Below are positions 54,951-64,000 of a DNA stretch of 64,000 nt, one piece after another. The notes under the pieces are model-generated. The model was not told the origin of the DNA. It saw nothing but the letters and a program-made list of their open reading frames with translations, and made no database searches. Position 1 is the first letter of the stretch, and each line of letters starts with the position of its first letter. The DNA lies in assembly GCF_963924675.1 (NCBI RefSeq), contig NC_089230.1, forward strand, positions 74,701,223 through 74,765,222, given 5' to 3'. The stretch comes from Phocoena phocoena (Eukaryota > Chordata > Mammalia > Artiodactyla > Phocoenidae). The position numbers were made by a program, and so were the translations under genes.

Positions 54951-55574
54951 AAAATATAGTGGGGTAGAGGGTTAGAGAGTCCAGACTGGGTTTATATGAT
55001 TACCAGTGATTGAAACAGATGTAACTGGCTGCTAATGTAAGTGGCTCCAGTAGTGCTGGGAAACATCAATCCCTGTGCCTGTTGTTTAGGAGCTTTGGTT
55101 CTTGGACCTGTTCTTCATCCTGTCAGTGATCACAGACTTTCACCCATTGTCAGCATGCTTGTCACTCTTACACTTCCATCCCTGGCTCCCTCATCCCATG
55201 ACCACATCCGGCCACTTCCATTCGGCCATAAAATCTCTTCTTAGCCATACAGTTTCCTTCTTCAGCTCTGCTTTCAGTCTAACATTTCCTTCCCAGTGGG
55301 GATGGGGGCGGAGCAGAGTCAGGAACCATGTTATGCAAGTGGCCGGGTTGAATGTGCTATGCTTCTAATGGTCTCCACTCATCGTAGGGGTTCTCAATCC
55401 ACCTCATAAATGAAGAGGGACTTGAACAAATCACTGACCCCACTGACTAATGGAATTGGAATCAAAATCTCTTTACATTTCATTTACAATTCCCTGGGCT
55501 TAAACGAAGTGAAAATGCTTCTAGCAAGGAATTAAAAGAGACTCAATGAGCAAAACTGTCATATTTATTATAAT
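54951..55574. other. No recognised feature
   Basis: Single-copy-looking; frames here lack recognisable domains. Confidence 0.4.
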
Positions 55575-55790
55575 AACAGCATGAGCTTCTTGAACACTTA
55601 CTGTGTTGCTAAGACATGTTCTAATTGCTTTGTGTGTGACATTTAATCCTCACTGCATCCTAATGGAGGAGGTTACATTATTATTCTTTTCTTAAACATG
55701 AAGAAAATTCAGACTAGGAGAGGTTGGGTAATTCACTCAAGGTCACAGACTGAGAAATTGCAGAATCCAGATGTCTGATGGAGTTTGCAT
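55575..55790 (-). repeat. MIR SINE
   Basis: Reverse MIR: 'gaacacttactgtgttgc', 'tgacatttaatcctcactgcatcc', 'aggttacattattattc', 'gggtaattcactcaaggtcacag', 'gcagaatccagat'. Confidence 0.85.
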
Positions 55791-55984
55791 TTCTGACTCT
55801 TGTCTTCACTGTCTCTTACAGTCTCTTGAGCACATGCCTCACACACATTTAGTCTGCACATTTATGTTTACCAGTCTTATTGATAATAATTATCAGTATC
55901 ATTGCAGCAAGAATTTGTCTTCTTATTAAGAAATAACCCAAGGTTTGGAACTTAAGTTCAAACAGATTTATAGTTGTTTTTAAA

Positions 55985-56390
55985 AATTTTCCCCTCTAAA
56001 CTTGATGTAGCAGAGACCACTATACACCCAAACTTGATTTCTCTTCCTTTGGACACACAGCTGACTCTCTTCCCTAGCCTCCCTTGCATCAGCTGTGGCC
56101 ATATGACTGAGTTCTAGTGAACGGAGTCTGGATTCCAGAGCTGGCCTATCAAAAGCTCCCATGTGCTTCTCTGTTCTCTTTTCCCTTCCCAGTGGACTGG
56201 GATGACAGCTGTCCAGGTGATCTTCATAGCTACATTTGAAGATGACAGTCAGGGGTCCTGAAAGATGGTATACAGGAGTTGCCTCACCTATCTGAATGAA
56301 CAGGACTGTAGTTTAAGCAAAAAGTACACGTCTGTATTGTTAAGTGACTGAAATGTTAGGGTCTATTTTTTATTGCAGCATCGTTCTTCT
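55985..56390 (+). repeat. LTR-like old interspersed repeat
   Basis: 'gactctcttccctagcctcccttgcatcagctgtggccatatgactgagttctagtgaac' to 'aagtgactgaaatgttagggtc' and 'attgcagcatcg' follow a common mammalian medium-reiteration repeat whose family name I cannot fix; possibly the same type as 45180-45630. Confidence 0.5.
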
Positions 56391-59300
56391 GAATTGCATG
56401 TTATCTAATCATTAAGAAATGAGTGAATGAATGAATAAAGGGCGGGGGTGATCTGCAGGAGGTTAAGTAGGCATTTTTTGAGTCCTTAGTATTTGCTAGA
56501 ATTTTACATGATATTTCAAATTCTTTTAGCTCCTTGAAGTGAATAATTGACACAAGGACACATATAAAACCTATACTTTCCACTACTCCAGGGTGTCTCA
56601 AATGATAACTTACTTGTCTTCTCCAAATATGATTAAGTAGAAGAGGAAACACATGGCAGTCAGGTCACAATGGACCTGCTGCCTCCACTCAAGGATGGGT
56701 GGGATGGTGAATGTCTTGTGGTCCTAATATTCCTAAACAAAGAATTCCAAGACTTTGAGACCATTTTCAGATTATTGCCTCAGGTTTATACCGTTTATGT
56801 CTTTCTCGTTTAAATAAAAAGAGTTTTTCTTTTCCTTCAGGTATTGATCATCTTTTACAATAATTTTACAGTTAATCAACTCTACTCCAATATAAAATAA
56901 ACATTAAAAAAGTTATAATATGTTAAATCTAGACTTTTATCCTTGGGCAGTGATCAAATTGACTTTTCTTTCTCTCTCTCTCTCTTTTTTAAAATCCAAA
57001 GCAGTATTAATCTACAATAAAATTTGTTGACAGATACACTGTGATAATTTAAGACAAACTATAATAGTAATTAAGTAATAGGAGTAATATTTTTATACAT
57101 AAAAGAAAACATTCATCTAGATAAAAGTTTTCCAGTTATTTTCTAAGTCCTATTCAGTACAATACAAATGATGAAGGTGAAAATTTTAACACATTATATT
57201 ATGTTTAATTGATACATATTAATATGAATTTAAGAAAACAAATATGCATATTACTTATCTTTTTAAGAATTAGGAAAATATCTTTCTGCGCTTAAGGTAC
57301 CTGTGTGTTGTAGTATTGTGTGACGGTAATTAACGTGAGTGAGGCCTCCTTTCTGAGCGGCTGGAAGGGGAGCTATCCTTTCCAGAGACACAGTAGAAAA
57401 TGAGTCTGTTCTTAATCTAAACTGAAATGTCGGGACTATGGTGACAAAATCCGAACTCTGTCCAATTTGGACATCATTTGGAGTTGATTTAAGCTTGTCA
57501 CATGCAAACAGATTTCTTGTTTTAATTTCAAGCTGACAGCTACAGACGCTTTAAGCACCATTTGTGCTATAAAATGAAGAACCTCTCCTTTTTTTGCTTT
57601 ATCCTCCAAATGAGCGTAGATATTTATCAGGAATTTGGACCCAAGGAACAGTATTCCTCAAGGCATCATCTAAACCCACTTAGCAAAACACGTGAGATCT
57701 CTTACAACATGCAAAAGTTTCCTTTATGTACAAAGCACTGGAGTTTTAAACAACACCTGCATTCATGGTCAGAACCGTTATTCTCTTCTTTTTGCCTTGC
57801 TCTCTGTGTACTTAAAGTTCTCATCCATAAATCATTTTTATAAAATGAATAAACAACTTCTTTCACTGATGAAGTACAAACTGGCCGCACTGGTTATATT
57901 TTAGCTAAGAGTAACATTGATAGAGAGTCCTGCAGAAAGGAAATGAATGCTGGTTTGTGCCCGAGAGGAAGGGAACTCATTAAAGCAAAAGTCAAATTAG
58001 ATTGGGAATGATGACAAAGAGCAAAACTCAGTTTCAGTGAAGATTAAGCCTACTGACATTTTATTAATAATTATTTAATAAGGCTACTGATGCATTTTTG
58101 TCAGGAATTTTAGACAGTGGCTGTTGATGAACGTGAAACAAACTGCTTAAGTGTTTGATAGAAGTCATCAAAGCCAGAGGAAATGACCTGATGAAAAGAG
58201 AATTAGAGATGTTCATTTTTACCTGATATTTCATGTGAGAAGTACATTTTATGGTAATTAGCATACCACATCTCTTTAGTGCTTAGTAAACATCCTCTCT
58301 GTTGTATATAATGAAGGAAATAGAGATTAGATCGACAGAATAAAGTAAAATGCAGAGTTCATGTATGCACTAAAATAGTCAAATAATTCAAAATCTCCCA
58401 ATAAATTTCTATGTAGAAAAACTTATTTTTATCTATATAGATGTTGTACGTGACACAAAAATTAACTAAATGATCAGAGTGCAGCTGTCTTGAAGAAAGT
58501 AATCATTTTAGTAAGGCAAATAATTGTATGTAGACAGATTGGATGTTTGATGTCATGTAGGCCAAACATCTGGTTTACTAGCTGAAAAACCACTGAGGTG
58601 CATGTACTCAACTATGCTGTTCTGACTCATGTGGCAGAACCCTAAGCAGATGCTAATGTCTTATATTGTTTTCATATTTTAAGTTATACTGTGCCTTCAA
58701 TGTGCACTCAATTTAATGTAATTTTCTAACAAGATTGACTGAGTTACATATTATCCAATAATCTAAAATAAGATCTCTTAAATAATGAAGTGATTCCAGA
58801 AATTTGAAAAAGAATATGCAATCTCTTTTAAAAAAGCTATATTCTGACCATTGGAGCTGTATATTGTTGAAACCTATAAGGAACAAAAATAACAATCTTC
58901 TGAAGCTGAAGATTTTACCTACAAAACATAATTCACAGATTTAACATTTTAAGTATTAGTACAGTCATTGACCACAGAGCTGCCTCATTTATGAATTTCT
59001 TTCTACTTGTGCACAATTTATGATCCAGTAAAATTGAACTTATTGAAATCCCATGATCAATGTCAAAACCATTTACAAAACTTCCTTTTGTACATAAATG
59101 CTTCCCGTTTTACCTCCTAATTCAACCCTAGAGATCCCTAACCTCATGGTATGATTGTTGACGTTCCACTCTTCCCATCTCTCCGTGCTTTCCAAGCAGA
59201 CCCAGCTGTGGTGAGCAGACTTTTCTCATAAAAGCTTTCCCTCTGAGATAAAACCCGCCTTCACATAATCCTAGCACATGCCTTCATTTCCTCTCGTGCT

Positions 59301-60639
59301 TGAATACTTTTAAATGCAGCCTTTCCAATTTTCAAAGTGCCATAAACATTTTCCTAGCACATTAAAGACTATTATCACCTTTATTTTTGCTTGTATGATA
59401 GATAAATCCATTGCTATGCCATAATGAAGTCAAAATCATTTTGCAGCATTGGGAAGTCTAGATGCCATGAAATATCAACCTGGATTCCTTCTAAAAGCAA
59501 ATTGTAGTGGGGAATTTAGGTAATCAAACCTCACATTGGCATCCATCAACACTCTCACTAATAATTGAGTTTCCAATTAGGAAAACAATAGGCAATGAAA
59601 AGTAGGTCATGTTCTCAAACACAGCAGGGAAAAAGATGAAAGCTTAAGTCAGATCTTGAGAAAGGGGCGTGGTGGTGGTGTCGGGGGAGGGATAGGGTAA
59701 CCTATTAGGTCGACAAGCTCTGGTCCCAGCCTTCTTTTGAACCTTTTCCCATCCACATTACCTGAATGCAGAGTTTTCTGAAGAACCATGCTGTTATAAT
59801 CTCCCCTCTCTTTCTGCCCTCTTCTTTCCTGTCCGAGGAAAAGTTGGGTATTTCTTGTTTGTTTCTGGGGGAAATTTTATGTAATTGTGGTTAGCAATTT
59901 CAACTTCTGAGGACAGTCACTTCCTGAGATAGACTACTCCCTGTCAGCCAGCCCTCCTGAAGCAACTCAGAATCCACACAGTAATTCTTCAGCATGAGAG
60001 TCTTCAAATTTTTGGAACTTATTTGCATGTTTTCTCCCGGTTCATCTACTCCAAAAGCAATCTTCATATAAACAATTTTCCCAGAAGATCCTTATTCAGA
60101 TAAACCTCTTCTGGTTGTATGACTTGGCCAATATTCCTTTAAATGATGGTGCCTAGAACTAGACAGAAAATTCCAATTCTAACCTAATTTTATCTAGATA
60201 TATACTATTAAGGCAATAGGAATACATTAGCTTTTTTAGCACATATCTTAGACTCGTTAAATTTGGGGTCAAGTAAAATGTTCAGATTTTTAAAAATGAA
60301 AATTACCAATATATTACAAGAAAAATGTTTGCAAGGTTTTTGCTTTGTTTTGTTTCTTTCTTTTCTCATTTCTTTTTCTCCTGGATATATAAAGAGATAT
60401 GGAGGAACATGGCTAATTAAGAGCTTTAATGCCAAACACCTAGAAGCTTGGCCAGAGCAGATGAGCAGTTAAAAGAAACCCTGCTTATTATCAGAAGTAG
60501 ATTGAAAAATGTAACATTCAAATATTTATGAGGTTAAACCAGAAATAAACATATATTTGCTTGCACATTCCTAAAATATTTGCGAAAGTATACACAATAA
60601 CTGGTATACCAGTTGCCTCAAAGATACGAATATGGGTTG
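56391..60639. other. Long repeat-poor stretch, nothing identified
   Basis: About 4.2 kb in which I recognise only a CT run (about 56969-56986) and a tiny L1-like tail (about 56870-56925, 'actccaatataaaataaac'). Frames stay below about 95 codons without recognisable domains. A quiet single-copy interval that could contain conserved noncoding elements, which cannot be judged from one sequence. Confidence 0.45.
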
Positions 60640-60859
60640 CTAGAGGAAAGGGTGAGAGACACAGAAAGACAAATATCATATGGTATTGCTTGTATGTGGA
60701 ATCCAAAGAAACAAAAAGGGTACAAATGAACGTATTTATAAAACAGAAATAGAGTCACAGATGTAGAAAACAAACTTATGGTTACCAGGGGATATGGGGG
60801 GAGCAGAAATTGGGAGATTCGGATTCACATATATACACTACTGTATATAAAATAGATAA
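60640..60859 (+). mobile_element. Old L1 3' UTR, left part
   Basis: 'gagacacagaaagacaaatatcatatggtattgcttgtatgtggaatcc', 'aacaaacttatggttaccaggggatatgg' and 'atatacactactgtatataaaatagataa' follow a forward L1 3' end. It breaks where an opposite-strand L1 starts; about 25 bp of the same tail reappear at 61600. Confidence 0.82.
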
Positions 60860-61599
60860 TTTTTAAAACTAGATTGTTATTGGAGTATAATTACTTCACA
60901 ATACTGTGTTAGTCTCTGTTGCACAGCAAAGCGAAACAGCCATATGCATCAATATGTCCCCATATCACCTCCCTCTTGAGCCTCCCTCCCACCCTCCCTC
61001 TCCCACCCCTCTAGGTCTTCACAAAGCACTGAGCTGATCTCCCTGTGCTATGCAGCTGCTTCCCACCAGCCATCCATTCTACATTCGGTAGTGTATATAT
61101 GTCGGTGCTACTCTCACTTCGCCCTCCTACCCCATGTCCTCAAGTCCATTCGCTATGTCTATCTCTTTATTCCTGCACTGCAACTAGGTTCATCAGTACC
61201 ATTTTTTTTTCCTTTTTAGATTCCATCTATATGTGTTAGCATACAGTATTTGTTTTTCTCTTTCTGACTTACTTCACTCTGTATGACAGACTCTAGGTCC
61301 ATCCACCTCACTACAAATAACTCAATTTCATTTCTTTTTATGGCTGAGTAATATTCCATTGTATATATGTACCACATCTTCTTTATCCATTCATTTGTTG
61401 ATGGACATTTAGGTTGGTTCCATGTCCTGGCTATTGTAAATAGTGCTGCAGTGAACATTGTGGTACATGTCTCTTTTTGAATTATGGTTTTCACAGGGTA
61501 TATGCCCAGTAGTGGGATTGCTAGGTCATATGGTAGTTCTATTTTTAGTTTTTTAAGGAACCTTCATACTGTTTTCCATAGTGGTTGTATCAATTTACA
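60860..61599 (-). mobile_element. 5'-truncated L1 inserted in the opposite orientation
   Basis: Reverse 3' UTR from 'ttattggagtataattac' (60876) then minus-strand ORF2 C-terminus, open from 61494 to the stop at 61216 with KMWYIYTMEYYSAIKRNEIE and [20 protein letters not shown]. It closely resembles the young L1 at 23656 and so is much younger than the L1 it interrupts. Confidence 0.9.
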
Positions 61600-61626
61600 A
61601 CTATACTCCAATAAAACTTTTTAAAA
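61600..61626 (+). mobile_element. Old L1 tail, right part
   Basis: 'aactatactccaataaaactttttaaaaa' is a forward L1 terminus, the remainder of the element at 60640-60859. Confidence 0.75.
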
Positions 61627-63177
61627 ATTTACATGAGAGGGAAGTTATAGGTTAGGTTTTGAAGTCTTGCTTTCAAAATTCACCCATTACGTATGATGGG
61701 AAATAAATTACTCAATAAATATTTATTTAAATTCAGTGTGACAGGGATTCAACTAATAGTAAATATGACCCATTTTCTCTTCTTTTAACTTGTAAAATCA
61801 GTGTCTTTATTTCTTTTTTTTTCATAACTCCTTGGCCATTGTGACGTTATGTTCTGGCCCAAGGTTTCTTGAGATTAGCTACAGTTATAGCCTTGATCAT
61901 CATTTCTCTGGATTTTCTTTTCCAGGGATTTGGTAAGACTTAACATAAACTCGGATATGGTAAGGTTTCCCCTTAAATAGTAGTAGCTTTCACAAATAGT
62001 CCTGTAGCAGTTAATTTGATGCAACATCTTGAGATGTTTTAGAAATTTTTAGAAAATTTCAAAGACACAGAAAGCAATCTAATATGTATTATCTATGGTC
62101 TATTGTTAATTGTATTCACAAGGAAAATTATCCACTATCTTGAAAGGGGATTTATTTTCTTTATATTGTTGAGAGATTCCATAGATGTAGAATACTCAGT
62201 TGCAAGTGTTTATTCTGCAAAATGCTCATCACAGAGGGAATAAATAAAGGCCCAGATGAAACATAATTCTATTTCCTGCTGAGTAACAAGCAGTTTGCCT
62301 CAGTTGAGTTTATGACATTGCAACTATGTTGGCAGATCAAGAGTTTTTTGGTAACATCAGTGAAAACAGACTGACATGGTTTTGGTTTATGACCCAAAGC
62401 TCTCGAGCAAATTTTTTGCCAGTGAGCTACACATGTGAAGCACATGGGCAGGTGAAAGTATGATTGCATGGTTGCTTCTTTCCTTGCCCATAATTTATTC
62501 CTTCCATGGTCCTTTGAACATCTGTTTTATGTTTGAAGATCTTTGTTAATGCATTTATTATTTTTACATGTTACTAAGTAGAATTAATAATCTAAATTAC
62601 AAAAATATTATGAAATGATATGGCTACACAAACAAATCTTTCTAGTATCTCTCTAGACAACCTAAAACATTAGTTTATTTTCATAATATAACTGCTGGCT
62701 AGAGAAAAAAAAATTTCTTAAGAAGAGTACTTCACTGAAATGTTCATCTGTGATAAATGAGGCACTTCAGGTCTTCTGATGACTGGCTTAGACTAATTAA
62801 ATAGTGCTCTTCCAGCTGGTCACTATGAATATCTACACTAGACACAAAATTCCAATTCTATATCTACTTTCTTCCCCACCCCTGTGCTCAGAAAGTTTTA
62901 CCACCCGGGTGACGCATTTTTCTTCAAAACAGGTAGAGAACAGGGAAGATTTTATATGGAAGATTATTTGGAAGATATATATTTGGGAAGATTTTTTTTC
63001 TGATGGAAAGACAGATCTTCATTGAATCTCTAAATTAGTCCTGAAATTTGGTGAGCTTGTCAGACCTACACCCACCTCTTGATGCCATACCACTTCTCCA
63101 GATCAACACTCTTCTCTTTGAGGATGCCTTTTGGAACCATCCAAATGGCCACTTCTCTTTTTAAGTTTTCACATCCA
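61627..63177. other. No recognised feature
   Basis: AT-rich single-copy-looking sequence; no gene, RNA or named repeat. Confidence 0.4.
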
Positions 63178-63245
63178 CAAATATTTATTAGTCATCTTTT
63201 GTTTGTCAAGTACTTCAGGGAGCTTCAAAGACAATGAAAGATACT
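63178..63245 (-). repeat. L2 3'-end fragment
   Basis: 'aaatatttattagtcatcttttgtttgtcaagtac' with 'caaagacaatgaaagatac' resembles the reverse of a worn L2 terminus. Confidence 0.45.
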
Positions 63246-63249
63246 GTCA

Positions 63250-63892
63250 CTAACTATGATGAACACACCTTCAATGAGTCACGTCCTTGTACAAATTCCT
63301 CCCCTTAATCGCAAGCAGAATTGGTGACTTACTTGCTTCTAGCCAACAGCATATGGCAAAGGTGATGGGACATGATTCCCTTGACTAGATTATATGTATG
63401 GCAAATGTGAAGGGGTTTTTCAGATACAGGTACAGTAGATTTTGTGTTAATCACACTGGAGATTATCCTGGGTGGGCCTGATATATATCAGATGAAAGCC
63501 CTTAAAAGATGGACTCTACTATTTTGTGAGACTCTTCCTCAGTGGCTTTGAAGAAGTAAGTTCCTGTCACAAGAGGACCTGTGAGAGGCCACATGGCAAG
63601 GAAATGTGATTTGCCCCAAAGAGCCAAGGGTGGCCTATGATTGACAGCAAAAAACCGGTAACCTCAATCCTACAACCACTAGGAACTGAATTCTGCCAAC
63701 AACCACATGAGTTTGGCAGAGGACCCTCACGTTCCAGAAAGGAACATAGCCTGGCCCACACCTTGACTGTAGTTTTGTAAGACTGAACAGAAAACACAGT
63801 TAAGCTGTGCCTGGACTTCTGATCCCAATCTATCAGATAATGTTTTAAGTTTGTGGTAACTTGTTATACAGCAATAAGAAACGAATGCACTA
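63250..63892 (+). mobile_element. LTR-like relic (MaLR-like)
   Basis: 'gagattatcctgggtgggcctgat', 'gaggccacatggcaaggaa', 'ggaactgaattctgccaacaaccacatgagtttggcag', 'acaccttgactgtag', 'agctgtgcctggacttctgatcc' and 'gtttgtggtaacttgttatacagcaataagaaacgaat' appear in the order typical of old MaLR-type LTRs. No coding part attached; subfamily not resolved. Confidence 0.6.
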
Positions 63893-64000
63893 TCTTTAGA
63901 GCATTCTCTGAGGTATTCTCATGGCCCCAACTTGGAGTTAAAATAATGTAAATAAAAATAAAACAAATCAGAGAGTAACGCAGGTCATCTAATAAATTAG

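Noticed and set aside
57562..57843. 93-codon plus-strand frame after a TATA-like CTATAAAATG.
   Set aside because: No recognisable domain or codon pattern, no splice context; TATA-like strings are frequent in AT-rich DNA.

Overview
This window looks like nuclear DNA from a cetacean (whale or dolphin). The main evidence is several near-identical copies of a tRNA-derived SINE of the CHR-2 type. They begin with a conserved GGGCTTCCCTGG head, carry a Pol III B-box-like GGTTCGTGCC, and end in poly(A). Alongside them are cetartiodactyl-type LINE-1 copies and the usual background of old mammalian repeats (L2, MIR, MLT1-type LTRs). I found no intact host protein-coding gene, no structural RNA gene, no CRISPR array and no prokaryotic feature. 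The window reads as intergenic or intronic DNA.

Layout. 1-9.9 kb is mostly single-copy sequence with two CHR-2 SINEs, MIR and L2 relics and three L1 tails; the smallest tail is only about 100 bp with an 11-bp target duplication. 9.9-13 kb holds an MLT1-type LTR and an old inverted L1 with a longer CHR-family SINE next to it. 14.0-15.5 kb is an unusually long inverted L2. 16.4-17.6 kb stacks several inverted L1 3' ends. 18-30 kb is an L2/MIR mosaic with two CHR-2 SINEs, a 5'-truncated L1 and a second MLT1-type LTR. 30-33 kb is mostly single-copy and contains two adjacent perfect hairpins.

The dominant feature is a full-length L1 on the minus strand (34348-41692) flanked by an 11-bp duplication. 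Its roughly 2-kb 5' UTR has a GC- and CpG-rich part and a YY1-type motif near its end. ORF1 is broken by one stop and one frameshift. ORF2 still shows endonuclease and reverse-transcriptase motifs but is broken several times, once by a CHR-2 SINE with its own 12-bp duplication. This L1 itself sits inside a much older plus-strand L1, giving a three-layer nest.

43-48 kb is L2, LTR-like relics and a compound CT/CA microsatellite. 48-54.8 kb is a plus-strand cluster of old L1 segments carrying three SINEs. 56.4-60.6 kb is the longest repeat-poor stretch. 60.6-61.6 kb is an L1 interrupted by an opposite-strand L1. The end of the window carries an LTR-like relic.

I did not find a new biological system. 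The most useful observations are perfect inverted repeats that look like template-switch mutations (46347-46385 and 31210-31277), the long open frame in the L1 5' UTR, the nested insertions that give a relative chronology, and a few weak exon- or pseudogene-like stretches.
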